Assembly (NCBI GenBank): GCA_014871385.1
Contig: CM026426.1
Span: 30,741,452-30,805,451 of the forward strand
DNA length: 64,000 bases
Reading direction: 5' to 3'
Source: Ceratodon purpureus
Taxonomy: Eukaryota; Streptophyta; Bryopsida; Pseudoditrichales; Ditrichaceae
Positions 21,794 to 33,405 of this stretch are shown here, piece after piece. Position numbers and translations under genes: made by a program. The notes below the pieces were generated by a model. It saw only the letters and a list, made by a program, of their open reading frames with translations, made no database searches and was not told where the DNA came from. Numbering within the stretch: position 1 is the first letter of the stretch; each line of letters begins with the position of its first letter.

Positions 21794-22543
21794 ATGGAGG
21801 CTAGTTTCTTGCACAAATTTTGGAAACTAAAAACTAGCACAGAGATGTTACGAGCCCTTGGCAGCATCACTGAGAGCAAGGACAAACTTGTTGACAAATT
21901 TTATGACAGATTTAAACAATCGGCTGACAAACTCAACCAAAAACCTGAAGAAGATTATCTTTGTGAATGGTTAAAAAAGGGTTTGTTACCCTGGATTCAG
22001 CAAGGTGTAGTAATCCGCGGCGTTAAAAAGTTACAGGACATCCTGAATGCCATCAATGACATCAGTAGAGAGTTGGGCGCCCTTCACAAACTACAAGCAC
22101 CACTGCTACCCCTGCCTACATTACAACCGGACACCAAAGCTACTCTAGTACCCTGCAATAGTTGTGGTAAAATACATGGTGGGCGATGCTGGTTCGCCAA
22201 CACAAACCCACGCCCCGTTGACAATAGACGTACAAGAACCTCCACAGCAGGGATGGAGGCGGATGAAATTGAAGTCGATGCCTTCCAATTGGCACGTAAT
22301 GATGGTTGTTGGGAATGCGGGTCTCTTCATCATTGCCCAATTAATTGTCCCCTTGTGCGCCAACGATGGACATCAGCATCACAAAACACTCCACTCAAGG
22401 ACGACCAGGGACCGTCACCAAGAAGGGGGGGAGTCAGCATCACTGAAGTCCATGGAGCAGGGGCTAAACTCGCAGCAATAACCACAGCCGCAGTATCCAC
22501 TAGATCACAGGCAGTGCCACTTGGAAATCAGATGATCACGTGA
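21794..22543 (+). CDS. Gag region of element D with zinc knuckle
   Basis: The first ~110 residues match the retrotransposon gag (capsid) pattern (SWEEMEASFLHKFWKL, then LVDKFYDRFKQSADKLN, then WIQQGVVIRGVKKLQD). A CCHC knuckle is visible at about residue 172 as CWECGSLHHCPINC (C-x2-C-x4-H-x4-C), which would bind nucleic acid. Confidence 0.8.
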   Translation: MEASFLHKFWKLKTSTEMLRALGSITESKDKLVDKFYDRFKQSADKLNQKPEEDYLCEWLKKGLLPWIQQGVVIRGVKKLQDILNAINDISRELGALHKLQAPLLPLPTLQPDTKATLVPCNSCGKIHGGRCWFANTNPRPVDNRRTRTSTAGMEADEIEVDAFQLARNDGCWECGSLHHCPINCPLVRQRWTSASQNTPLKDDQGPSPRRGGVSITEVHGAGAKLAAITTAAVSTRSQAVPLGNQMIT

Positions 22544-22680
22544 TCGAACATAGGAAACCATTTTCACCCAACCACTAAGAAAGATTGCATCAGATTCAAA
22601 AGGATCTCCAAGAAGAATTAGAAACGCCGCCACCGGTGCGCCTTGAGTAGATAGTAGATAACACCAATGTCACCATCACG

Positions 22681-23088
22681 TTGTCCAAACTAATTCAAAT
22701 TTGCCCAGAATTCTTTAAATATCTGCAACATGCGGTTGTCCCTTGTCGACCAAAAGAGCCCTGGGTGATCAAAGTCAACTCCACGACCCTGGATCCAGAT
22801 GCCACGGTCATCCGCATTCAACTTGGGAAATTCGAACTAACCAATATGTTGTTCGATGGCGGCTCAGGCGTCAACGTCATGAGCAACCAATTAAGGGAAA
22901 ATTTGGAGCTCCCACGTCCCAAGGCCGCACAGTTCATTCTTCGTATGGCCAATGACGCCCCCGTCAAACCGTTGGGAATATTGTCTTCAGTAGCAATAAC
23001 CACACATGGCGTTCAGACACCAGCAACCTTTGTCATCATAGAAATGCCACACCGAAGCAATTTCTCCATAATTCTGGGACGTCCATAG
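22681..23088 (+). CDS. Retropepsin-like protease region of element D
   Basis: The segment LTNMLFDGGSGVNVMS carries the catalytic Asp in a D-G-G context, and the stretch ends FSIILGRP, the usual end motif of Ty3 proteases. Length and order next to gag fit. Confidence 0.7.
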   Translation: MSKLIQICPEFFKYLQHAVVPCRPKEPWVIKVNSTTLDPDATVIRIQLGKFELTNMLFDGGSGVNVMSNQLRENLELPRPKAAQFILRMANDAPVKPLGILSSVAITTHGVQTPATFVIIEMPHRSNFSIILGRP

Positions 23089-23472
23089 TTGAGAGACATG
23101 AACGCCATCCATGAGTGGGCCCAAAATCAAATTTGGATACATAGACAAGGGCGAACCATTGTCATCCCTGTGGATAGCTGTGTAACCTGCGCCAAAGCCG
23201 ATCAAATCCGCCATCATGCAGACACTAACTTGCTGAAGGGACTGTCTCCAGAACAAGAAGCGTTTGTACTCCAAGCTGATCCAAATCTGGTTCCTCTAGC
23301 AGAAATACATTTAGCCAGCCTTGCCTCGGAGCCAGAGAAATTTGATATTCGTGCACACTTCACGCAAGAAGTCCAAGAGACGGTCAAGGTCAACGCCCCA
23401 CCACCATCCCAAGCTTTAAAACATCACACTATCAACGGCTAGTCCCACAGCGCTAAAGACAAAGTCGAGTTA

Positions 23473-24330
23473 GTGAACTTGGGCACCGCAACCGAACCTA
23501 AGTTCGTCAAAATCAACGCTGAATCCCCGACAGAAGTCAAGCAAGCGGCCATTGAGCTATTCCACGAATACCACAATATATTCGCCTGGGGCCACGTAGA
23601 CCTCAAAGGAATACCAAGTCGGCTAGCGGAACACACAATAGATCTGGTACCCAATGCTTACCCCGTCCAGCAACGCCGATACCAAATGAATCCTAATTAC
23701 GCTACTAGAGTCAAAGCTGAACACAACAAACTCTTGGAGGCCAAATTCATCTATTCCATCAATTCCGCCCCATGGTTATCACCAGTGGTAATCATTCCAA
23801 AAAAGAACAGAACGCTGAGAATCTGTGTCGATTTTTGCAAACTCAATGCAGCCACCAGAAAAGACCACTACCCATAATCTTACATGGAAGAGATTGTCGA
23901 TGAGGTAGCCGGCCACGAATAGTATTTGTTCCTCGACTGTTTCCCAGGATTTTACTAGGTAGCCAGGACCGACCAAGACAAAAATAAAACAACTTTTTCA
24001 ACTGAGTGGGGACCAAATCAATTTGAGAGAATGCCATTTGGAGCAAAGAATACGCCGATGACATTCCAAAAGGTGATGGAACTGATCTTCTGATTGTTTT
24101 TAAAACAATTCTTTTCCATCTATCTCGATGATGGTATAGTCTACGGCTCCATGAAAGACCACATTTCTCACTTGAGGCAGATCTTTGATGCCTGTAGAAC
24201 CAACGGAGTCAGCTTAAATGCCGACAAATGTATGTTCCTATTTTTTGCTGGCATTATCTTAGGCTATATTGTTATAACCGCCTTAATTATAGCGTTGAAC
24301 CATGCTCGCTATAGCTTCCCACAGGATAGG
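23473..24330 (+). pseudogene. Reverse transcriptase region of element D
   Basis: RT motifs occur in order: YQMNPNYATRVKAEHNKLL, APWLSPVVIIPKKNRTLR with CVDFCKLNAATRKDHYP, and the catalytic box as SIYLDDGIVYGSM near 24.12 kb. The fossil is broken in several places. Confidence 0.75.
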
Positions 24331-24404
24331 ACATCTACAGCCCAAGAAGCGTTAGAAAGAATCAGCGTAGCTTATTCAAACCCACCCATATTAATTGCGC
24401 CAGA

Positions 24405-24870
24405 TTGGACCAAGCCGTTCAATGTCCACACGGCGACATTGATGCTTCTAATGTTGCCGTAGGCGTCATGCTAGCCCAAAACTTAAGAGATAAACATAAC
24501 CAACCTGTAGCCTATGCAAGTCGGCTATTAAACACGGCAGAGCGAAATTATTCTACCACGGAGCGGGAAGCTTTAGCAATGATCTACGCTGTCAAAAAGT
24601 TTCGTCACTACCTATTGGGCAAGAAATTCAGATTTTTAGTCGACCACCACAGTTGTCATTCCTTGTAATCAACCTCTAGTTAGTGGTCGAGTTGTACACT
24701 GGATCATGATCCTGCTAGAATACAACTTCGAGGTCGTCTATGTCCCAGGTACACGCCACATAGTAGCAGATTATCTATCGAGAGACACCACAACCTCCGA
24801 TAACGGCATCAACAACTCATTTAATGACGCCTATATCCAAGCAGCCACGCTGGGACCTGAGACGGTTCAA
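24405..24870 (+). pseudogene. RNase H region of element D
   Basis: Recognised from VAVGVMLAQNLRDK, NYSTTEREALAMIYAVKKF and YLLGKKFRFLVDHHSC, then ILLEYNFEVVYVPGTRHIVA with DYLSR, which are standard Ty3 RNase H and linker motifs. Confidence 0.75.
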
Positions 24871-25055
24871 GATTGGCGATCCCAGTATATATAGTATCTG
24901 ACCACCGGACGGTCCCCATGGACTTCACGGGCACAAGAAAGATCACCTTCATCCGAAGCATCCTCCCTTATACTGTCGCCCAAGGACAACTTTATCGCCG
25001 TGGACCTGACGGACAGACACGAATCTACGTAGCCACGAAACAGTAACACGAAATC

Positions 25056-26394
25056 ATGTCACACCATCATGATGGCCCTGCTAGAGGCCACCAAGGGCCG
25101 AACACCACTGTCAAAAAAATTTTGACAGCCAAGTATTGGTGGCCTACGTTGCATAAAGACGTCCACAATTATGTCAAGAACTGCCATGTTTGCCAAATTG
25201 TCACCACAAACTTCCAGTACCAAGGCAAAGTCCCGCTGAAATTTATACCCCCTTCGAACCCTTCTTACGATGGGGCTTGGATTTTGTTGGCCCAATTCGG
25301 TCTGTCACCCGCCAAGGATTCAAGTACATCTTGCTCGCCACTGACTACACCACTAAGTGGATGGAGGCTAAAAGACTTAGGACAAATACCGCCATGGTCA
25401 CTGCAAACTTCATTTACGAGAACATCATCATCAGGTTTGGCTGCCCATTGGAAATTATTTTTGACCAAGGCTCCCATTTTGTCAACGCAGTCATCGAAGA
25501 GCTCATGGACAATCACGTAATTAAGCATAGGACCAGCACAGTTTATTATCCCTAGGGTAACGGCAGGCTGAATCAACTAACAAAACTCTCATAAACATGT
25601 TGATACAATTCATCAATGCCAACAAGGTCGATGGAGACGATTGTGTGCCGGTAGCATTATGGGCCTACAGAGTTGCCACTAAAACTGCTACACAAGCAAG
25701 TCCGTTTGAATTAGTCTACGACACTCAGCCTCTGCTCCCTACAAAATACATGGCTCCTACATTCACCAGCCTACAACCCCGTGATTACACCCTCCATAGA
25801 GTATTGGCGGCTAGGTTGCAAGATATCTATCACCTAGAGGAGCTTAGGGAATCTGCAATACAGAGTATCATTCACAAACAAAAAGTCAGCGCCCAATATT
25901 TCCAAGCCTCTCAACCTCCCTGTGTCTTCCAAAAAGCAGATTTTGTCTTAAAGTGCCCCCGAGACCCCAAACTTAAGAAGACCAAATTTGAGTCTGTTTG
26001 GTATGGGCCTTATCGAGTCCAGTTAGTACTCCCAAACAATATAGTGTTACAAATTGATAGTGCCAACTATGACGCCCAAGCCACCATGGCGAATGCAGCC
26101 AAACTGAAACACTGTCAAACAGCAACTCAACAGCTATCACCTACTGTTAGCCTACGCAGAATTCACCATCATCTCGCAAAAGACATGGATCCTCACCTTA
26201 GCCTAGAGCCCAGCTCCTCCAACTCTGACGACCATGATAATCATTCCATGCCGCCATCTCAAATTTCCCTCCCTGAAACCAGCATCAATCTCATACAAGC
26301 TGTCCCATTTCCCCTTCCCATGCCAAGCCATCATGGACAGCGTATGGAAAAGACAGCAGCCCTGTCTCGTCTCCGCCGCCTTAGGCGGATCTAG
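25056..26394 (+). pseudogene. Integrase region of element D
   Basis: H2C2 text (CHVCQIV) is followed by the core ([44 protein letters not shown]) and the C-terminal part with YRVQLVLPNNIVLQIDSAN at about 26.0 kb. No chromodomain is seen; the end is Ser/Pro-rich. Confidence 0.75.
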
Positions 26395-26399
26395 CCGCC

Positions 26400-27280
26400 A
26401 CCATCATCGCGGACGTCCGAGTCAAATCATGAACTCTCAGAGCCACCAAGGGCTGGTGAGATGCTCCATTCAAGGGCAACCCCTGTCACCTCCACGCCGC
26501 CAAGCGCCTCCTCCTCTCCCTCCAAGACCTCCTGCCACACACAAGTCCTCCCTTCACAATTTGCACCTTGGTCTCCTGCGCTTCCTCCATCACTCAAGAG
26601 CCAGGCGCTGTTCCTCCTCACCTTCTTCTTTTTTTTCCCCGCTGCCTCATTGCCTTCCTGCTTCTCCGTTGCCGCCACCATGTCCGCCTCAACCTCGCGA
26701 AAGCCGGTGCCTCCCTTTTAGGTGCCCAAACACATCCATGAGTGGAAGCGCAGAGCCAATGAGATCTAGACAACGAAGACAAAGATGGTGAAGTATTGGA
26801 CTTTGATGGGAGGGAGAGCACAATAAAGTGTACCACAAAGTGCAACATGTGATCACTAGGAAGTGAATATGAAGTGTGCTGTTTTTTATAGCTCAAAGCT
26901 GATTTTGAGCACTTTGGTGTAGTTTTTGAGCATTTTAGTCACTTTTCAAGGTGTCACAAGGTATCTTACCAGCTTCTTCATAAGAAAAACATCTTCAATT
27001 GAAACTTAATTTGACCGCTAGTTCTAAATTATGAAAATGAACTTTTCCAAAGTCTTAATTTCTTCATTTGGGGCCCTCTATTGTCTTTAGAGGATGTTTT
27101 TTCCAATTTAAAAAACAATGTTTGGTGAAAAAAACCTTACAAAAAGTTTCACCAAAAACAGTGTTTTAAAAACGGAAGTTTCTTCGTAAATGTTTATACA
27201 TATTTTGTAACAACTATTAATGCGGTATCTATCACTAGTAAAATGCGCAGTACATTAGATATGTAATTTGACGTTTTTTG
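26400..27280. other. Spacer between element D and the palindrome-rich region
   Basis: The first 400 bp are C-rich with a Pro/Ser-rich open frame (26,234-26,791) that may be the decayed end of element D. From 26.8 kb the sequence is AT-rich and I see no gene or clear repeat. Confidence 0.4.
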
Positions 27281-27284
27281 TGAT

Positions 27285-27368
27285 ACATCTTAACGCACTT
27301 TCGGATACAAGAAACACGCGCGTCACTACCTCCTAGTCTCCTAAATAAAATGTTGCTGGTCAAATATT
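27285..27368 (+). repeat. Direct repeat copy 1 (ACATCTTAACGCACT family)
   Basis: ACATCTTAACGCACT, a variable stretch, then ACAAGAAACNCGCNCGTCA match 57,966-58,006 in the same orientation. Weaker similarity continues to a shared TTGCT(T)G(N)GGTCA. The two copies enclose the palindrome-rich region almost exactly. The repeat type is unknown. Confidence 0.6.
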
Positions 27369-27379
27369 CCATTCCACTT

Positions 27380-28040
27380 CAGCCAATCCCTCCACGCACA
27401 CGTTCCAGGTCGGTGCACGCATTCTATGTCAAATATGTTTGTCATGATTTTTGTAAAAGGGATATTTAGGTAGATCTGGACAAAAAAATGTCGAGAATTC
27501 AGAAATGGCCAATTTTAACTCAGCGGACCGCCGATGGATGGAGACCAAGGATGAATACTGTCAGAGTACATGAGTACCAGAGAATATGGAATGCAAAAGT
27601 GGACATCAATATGTACATGGGCGGAATTTGCTTGTGATGGATATATGAAACCGAAGATTGAGACATATGATGCAGGATAAGAGTTACAATGAATACTTTA
27701 AAGAATATCATGTTGATTCAAGTATTGAAATGTACAATATAGAGTTGGCATCCCGCCGATATCAGAACACGCTAAACTAACTAGTCACGAAGCAGTTTGA
27801 AACATTAAGTCCTACAACATTAAGTCTTCTACCACTACTATGTACCAAGTTGACGTAAATCCTACCACATTATAACCTACTCGGGGAACTATTTCCCTGA
27901 AAGCATAGCCGTAAGGTCAATGAGTAAGTCATATATTTGAAGGCCGCACAAACGAATCGACCAAGTCGGCGGGCACCCGATGGAAGGTGTTGTGTTGGTC
28001 AGCAAGAGGGAGGAAGTGCAAGTTGTAGGCGAAAAAGTCC
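27380..28040. other. Spacer downstream of the FCP1-like genes
   Basis: Apart from two palindrome copies (27,520 and 27,965) I see nothing assignable here; short open frames have no recognisable domain. Confidence 0.4.
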
Positions 28041-28047
28041 GCTAAAC

Positions 28048-28684
28048 TCAGTCCCAGCACACTTCACTCCAGTCCACTCGTGCACGTCCAAACTTTTTCG
28101 CAGCTTGAATTGCCCACTGCACTTGCCTCGGCCTACACGCCTGCGCCATATACTTTGGTACAGATCCGAACTTGTACAAGGAAAATACCAGAGGAAGGAT
28201 ATCTATAGCAACGTTGGGTAAAACGCCGTCATCGTTCGAAAAATTTAGATGACCCTGAAAAGGCCAAGGAATGTAGCACATACAGTTTGGTGTCTTCCTC
28301 AACGACCTCGGGTCAACATCCACAAATAGCACCTAAAAACATCTAGTTTGCAGACGTTACGAGACTGTACCTTGGAGCAAACTTGACCTAACGTCTTATA
28401 ACTCCAGGGGAAATTCTCCCGGTCGACAAGGTCACTTCTGCTATACACGAAGGAAAGCCTCTTCATTACACTGGCCAGCAGAATATGTGTGAGTAAAGGC
28501 TTCAGTCCTTCCAAGGGCATCTTCGACCACAGACCAACATGGAAATGCAAGAAAAGCATGTCGAAAAGCTTCTTCAAACCTGGGCGCTGCACTACATTCC
28601 GTTGCGTATCCCATGGCAAAGCCTCTATACTGGGATCCACATAGCAGACAAGGCCATTGACGCCTAGGACAATACATTTCTTGA
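28048..28684 (-). pseudogene. FCP1/NIF-type phosphatase-like gene, copy 2 (two exons)
   Basis: Exon 28,679-28,371 begins KKCIVLGVNGLV, then VVQRPGLKKLFDMLFLHFHVGLWSK and ends SYKTLGQVCSK at a GT donor. The next exon starts after TTTTAG at 28,332 with VLFVDVDPRSLRKTPNCMCY. This is the FCP1/SCP (NLI-interacting factor, HAD-superfamily) pattern: the nucleophile loop, the RPG...VGLWS segment and the FVDxDP loop. In active members the first motif is DxDGT; plant relatives often have LDLNG; here both Asp positions are lost (LGVNG), so phosphatase activity is unlikely. Upstream exons were not identified. It is oriented like copy 1 at 29.2-30.1 kb. Confidence 0.5.
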
Positions 28685-29210
28685 CATGATGGGGTGGACC
28701 GTGAAGGCATTTGAAATAAAACGAGGAACCCTGAAGAATATGAAGTGCAATCAGTGAAGGAAATCAAGGAACAAGAGGAAGTATATGAAAAAAATAGACT
28801 ATATTCAAAGTCGTCGGCGAACTGCCGACAAATCGATGCATTGAAGAAACCTCAAAGGTAAATGTGCAGCAAGGGAAATCTCATGTATGGATCTACAAAA
28901 AGAAGTACCGGAATGCAATAGTGGAAACAAATGTGTGGTGCAGGGAAGTTCAGAAAGGAAACAGTCTTAGCGTATTTAACTAAAGAGTGTAGAGTATCAT
29001 ATGTGCTTATAAAAAACTATCGTCGCTAGTATAGACTCTAATCAATCGGCGAACCGCCGACAATGGAACTACCAGGGGCCTCAAGAGGACAAGGTAAATT
29101 CACAAACCAAGATCCAGGATTACCCGGGACGTCAAACCCGCATGCATCAGAAGGAGTAACCTCTATATACTTTTGGTATTCGCGAGATTCTGGAAAAAGA
29201 CGTGGCTTCC

Positions 29211-30129
29211 TCACGCTAGAATTCTTCCTACAATACTCTTGGACATCAACTGCTTAAGTCCTGCAATGAACGGTGTTACTACCCTAGTTAAATAGGAATT
29301 GGGGGTGGATTGAGGTTCTTTGCACTCTGCAGAGTCCCAGAAGAAAGTATTAGGATGGATAGCGCTAAGTGGATGATTAAGTACATTCCTATAAGGCCGG
29401 TCGTCTACGAGTAGGGTATTCTGGACACTGGCGCCTGATCGAGCCAGTAGCCTAGTCTCGCAAAAAAGTCTATCCAAGCGCTTCAACAAGTACTCCCGTT
29501 TTCCATCCGAATTATTTCTTGTCGAGATATCACACCAGTATCCTGGAAGGCGACTGTAATTGCTCTTGACCAAAGGATGAATGGCTAACAGCTTCTGGTA
29601 GTGACGATCGAGATTCTTTTCAGAAACCGTGGACCAAAAGACTACCTCGAAATTTGCCGTGGAGAACTTTAGAAATGAAAGAAGTCCAAGTCTAGCCCGG
29701 ATATGAACTTTTGTCATCAGGTCATCACCGATATACCCGTGGTGCTCCGCTATGAGCAATCCCTTAATGTCAAGGACAAGGTAGCATCGTTGGAGAGGTA
29801 CCTCAATATTACGCGCGATAATTTCAGTGCTGACACTGACGGAATCATTGCGCGGGGAACCGGTGTGCGGGATCGCAACGTTGGCCTGGACGTACGAGGT
29901 GGAAGCCATAGCACATCGGTCGGAGCTATGTGCAGCAGACAGCGTCGGAGGCCCGCCGACTAGATAGTCGTACTCGTCCTCCCCATCACTTTCATTTTTG
30001 GCTTCCGCTCCTGGAGGCTCTTCTTCGATAGCATCACCATCAGGAGATGTTGGGTATTGCTCCAAGAGCGTACTAAAAAGGGAAGGTCCCTGGTGCACTC
30101 CAACTCCGGCGTCATCCTCCAGTGACTCC
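29211..30129 (-). CDS. FCP1/NIF-type phosphatase-like protein, copy 1 (terminal exon)
   Basis: A single exon of about 306 codons after a TTCACTGTTCAG acceptor at about 30,130, ending in TGA at 29,211. The first ~100 residues are acidic and disordered (one stretch, VGGPPTLS, is encoded by a palindrome copy at 29,944-29,960). The FCP1 homology region follows: CYLVLDIKGLLIA (nucleophile loop; second Asp replaced by Lys), NFEVVFWSTVSEKNLD, and NTLLVDDRPYRNVLNHPLSAI. The last two match the WTS.....D and DDSP...NP.NAI motifs of CTD-phosphatase-like proteins. It may be catalytically weak or a binding protein. Earlier exons are unknown; the gene immediately upstream on the same strand is the ParB-like gene. 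Confidence 0.6.
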
Positions 30130-30189
30130 TGAACAGTGAAGGACAAATTCCAAGTAAACAGCGGCGGTCAATTACGTGCTCACAAATCA

Positions 30190-31100
30190 TACATACTCTT
30201 GTGTACTATAGGAGATACATTAAGAGACCGACAACAGAATACACAGTCTGGACATTGAGTTCCATTTTCATATACTTAAAGGGAGGAAAACTTTATTTAC
30301 TATATAGTTCTAAATACATGAAGATCCCATCAACGGGCAATCGACTGAATCATGTGCATGTTCTCAAAAACAGTTTCTATTTCTCCTATGTCCTCTTTCG
30401 TTTAAAGCAGTCAATGTGTGGAGAGAAGAGACTCTAAGCTTCATCCCCTGGAAACAGACGAGGCTGACCAAATTGGGAGTGTTCTTGGCAGTTCTCGGGC
30501 ACGGTGAGTTTGGATTCTTTCAATTGCATAAGTCAAGAAATCAACTCTCCCACCAGATAGTTCTCCTAATGTTTCGACTCCTTCGAATTAAAGGTATATG
30601 GTGTAGGGTACACAACGTCTTAAAGAGTGTTCGCGACGTTCTTATATGGAGAAAGATCCACCAAGAGAGTGTTGATTGAAGACGCCCCTGTCCTCTACAC
30701 TCTAGTATTCCACTGAGTGCCCACCTTTGTCTAGACTAATAGCAGGCCGTTAATATCCGAAACCAGAAAGTACTTCAACACTTAATCGTGTATTTGAATA
30801 CTAGCCTGTTCCGGGGCTATGTGAATAGCATGCAGAGGTGGAGGACCCTGCTCCAGACCTGCACTAGTTCTGTCTTCGCAAAGTTTTCCTTCGACTTCCT
30901 TGTCCGCGGACTCTGGAATGATAGCAAACGAAGCAAAAGACAAACGTGATGGTTAGGACGACGGTCGGCGAACAGCCGACATCCAAGCAACATTATTTGG
31001 AGAAAGAGAGAGCCTAGAACTTGGCATTTACCGAGAATTTAATCATATTTGGCAGTACAAACATCTAACACAATCCTAGCACCGGAACACTACACTAATT
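30190..31100. other. Spacer between the FCP1-like and ParB-like genes
   Basis: About 900 bp with one palindrome copy (30,964). It may hold upstream exons of the FCP1-like gene, but no domain is readable. Confidence 0.35.
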
Positions 31101-32379
31101 TATCAATGCATGCATTTAAAAGATGGACTGGGCCACCGCCTGATTTTTTGACCTCCACCTTTGTGCTTCTTCGACCTAGGCTCCCGTTTGGATGCCCGCA
31201 AAGGTGACACAACGTCATCTGGAGCATCCACATTTTTCGGACTCATGTGCTGTTCCTGAGATGTGCCCTTCTTGGTGGAAGTCTTTTTAGAAGCAGCCTT
31301 CCGTTTGCCCTTCCCAGAAGACTCCTCCCCTTCCTGAATCCCTGAGGAATCGCGGGAAACGTTACTCACAAGAGAGGAAGCCTGAGCGATACCATCGGTC
31401 TTACTTCTCTTTGCTGCGCGTGTCTTAGCCTCAGGGTTCTCATGTGGGCCAATCATCCGAGTTGCGCCCTTCACACCATCCTTGACGAATGCGATTGACT
31501 TTATTGTCCTCTTGGACTTGGGAGTGGGGTTAGATGAAGTTTGCTCTCTGCCGTCAGCGGCCCGCCGATTGGCGCAGGAGGCCCCTGCCCGTCAATGCTC
31601 ACTGCAGGCTCCTGGGTTGGTGCGACACGGACAACCAGTTCTTGGTCAGGCCTCAATGATAGAGGAACTTGCATCGTATTTGGAGGCCCCACTTGGTTTA
31701 TTTAGAGGTCAACCACTAGCTCGCCGGGAGGAGTCTCCTGCTCATTTATTGTAGGAGAATTATTACCAAACCTGAGGGAGTCTGTTCCTTGCTCCCTCGC
31801 AACTTGCGAGAGTGGTGGGTTTACGTAACGAGGATTTGTATCTTCAAGCGGTACCTCGTCGCGTTTTGGTTCATAGTCTACCTCCTCCTTGTCTCTATCT
31901 TTTACCTCTGCGTCTCCTGTTGGAATGCGAGCTTGAGCTTGGTCGTCGTCGTATCTTTCCTGTTCCTTAGCATCTCTACTTTGAAGGCAAGCTTCACCTT
32001 CGACATCTGGGTCGGCTACATCTGGTGGCTTGTTGTCGTCGTCGTCGGAGTCTAGAAAATTTTGTGACCAAACCCCCGCAGTCTTCTCCAAACCCATACA
32101 TCCACCCTTCCCGACCAAATGGGCCTCCTCTGCATTCACACCCAAGTCGGAAGGTGTGAGAGTGCCAGTCTTGGCTCTAGCAGAGGCGGAGACAGACGGC
32201 CCGACCCCAGTTTGCGTGTTCTGAACTGGAGCTTCGAGGAGCACGTTATAAACGCTCCGAATGAATGTCATATTCCAAACCTGACAGTGCACTTGGAATC
32301 TCTCTTCCTCAATATGCATGATCTCAATGACGGTCAAATGGTTTTTTTGCAGAAGAACAAGACGAAACGGTTAACCCCT

Positions 32380-33340
32380 AAAGTTCTGAGGGTAGTTTTC
32401 ATCAAAACTGCTTCAAAACAGCCCGTCTTCAAAGCAAGGTGGATTTTGCAAATTTGAGGTCTTAATTAGTACATCTAACCATAAGATCTTGTAGCTAACT
32501 TCTATGTCTACATGTCCACCGAATCTTACCCACTCATTCCTCACCAATTGCAAGATCATGACGTGCAAAGTTGAAAAACAAGTTTTTTTTCCCTGCGGAA
32601 AAAGGGAACAACAGAGTTTTGAAGGCCCAAAAAACTATGTTTTTGCACTATAGATTTTGGGGGTTTTGATGCACGTCAAAGAATACTAAGTTAGCTAATT
32701 TTACAAAAAAACTATATTCAAAAAAGTTGTGGAAGGTTGCCAAAAAAATCATTTTCCGCTAGGGGGTATATTGAAATTCACTAACAAAGGCCGTTTTTTG
32801 ACAATAAATATAGCATATGAAAAATAATTGGATTGAAAATCCGAACGGCGGGAACATACTTTACTACCTTTTCTATACATAGAAATTTTTATTTTTGAAA
32901 AATATCAAAATCTCAAGTTTTGGTGGAATTTCAAAGTGTCGTCTTTGGGCAGATTTTGGCGCTTTTGGGCAGTTTTGGGCAGTTTGGGCAGAATTTGTTG
33001 CATTCACAGTGGCTGTGAGCTTGCCCGAAGTTTGGCTGAATGCAACTTTTGACATTCAAAACCCCGCAACTTTTTTTCGGTATGTTCAAAAAAAAAAAAA
33101 AAAAAAAAAATCTGCACAGACTTCTTCAAAATGCCTACCTTCATTGTTTTTTTCAAAGATTTAGGAATTAAATTGGAATTCTAGGAACCTGGCCATATTC
33201 AAAAAACGCGCATTCTAGGACTATTGTCCTTTAAAGGTTAAGGAAATGTTGTACCCAAGAAACACGAGGGATGCAATGAGCGTCGGGTGCCCGCCGAAGA
33301 TTGGTGAGCAAACAGCAAACTACCCAAGAGAGACAGCAGT
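32380..33340 (-). other. Large intron of the ParB-like gene
   Basis: About 950 bp of AT-rich DNA between a GTAAGT donor (33,347) and the exon beginning near 32.36 kb. It contains a palindrome copy (33,282), a poly-A run (about 33,090-33,113) and no coding sequence that I can assign. Confidence 0.4.
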
Positions 33341-33347
33341 GACTTAC

Positions 33348-33405
33348 CAGAGCGAGGGCCGTGACGTTCCCACCTCCCCAGCAATTGATCACCCGATCGT
33401 CGTCT
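33348..33405 (-). other. Glycine-rich, methyltransferase motif I-like exon end
   Basis: LDDDRVINCWGGGNVTALAL stands before a GTAAGT donor; the next readable exon opens TVIEIMHIEEERF. In beta-class DNA methyltransferases motif I (FAGSGTT-like) is followed about ten residues later by a G(I/V)EIDPEYF-like strand. The resemblance is suggestive only, and a clear DPPY-like motif IV was not found upstream. Confidence 0.3.

Larger units (their letters stand above)
21700..26400 (+). mobile_element. Ty3/gypsy LTR element D (no LTRs recognised)
   Basis: A second Ty3/gypsy lineage: gag with one zinc knuckle, protease, RT, RNase H, integrase, in that order. It lacks the PAPRTEL tail of A-C. It starts directly after the LTR of C without its own 5' LTR, so one element was probably inserted into or next to the other. 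The 3' boundary is not resolved. It is broken in roughly ten places. Confidence 0.8.

Noticed and set aside
28441-28767. Alternative minus-strand frame over FCP1-like copy 2
   Set aside because: Frame-shifted shadow; the FCP1 motifs are in the other frame and end at consistent splice sites.
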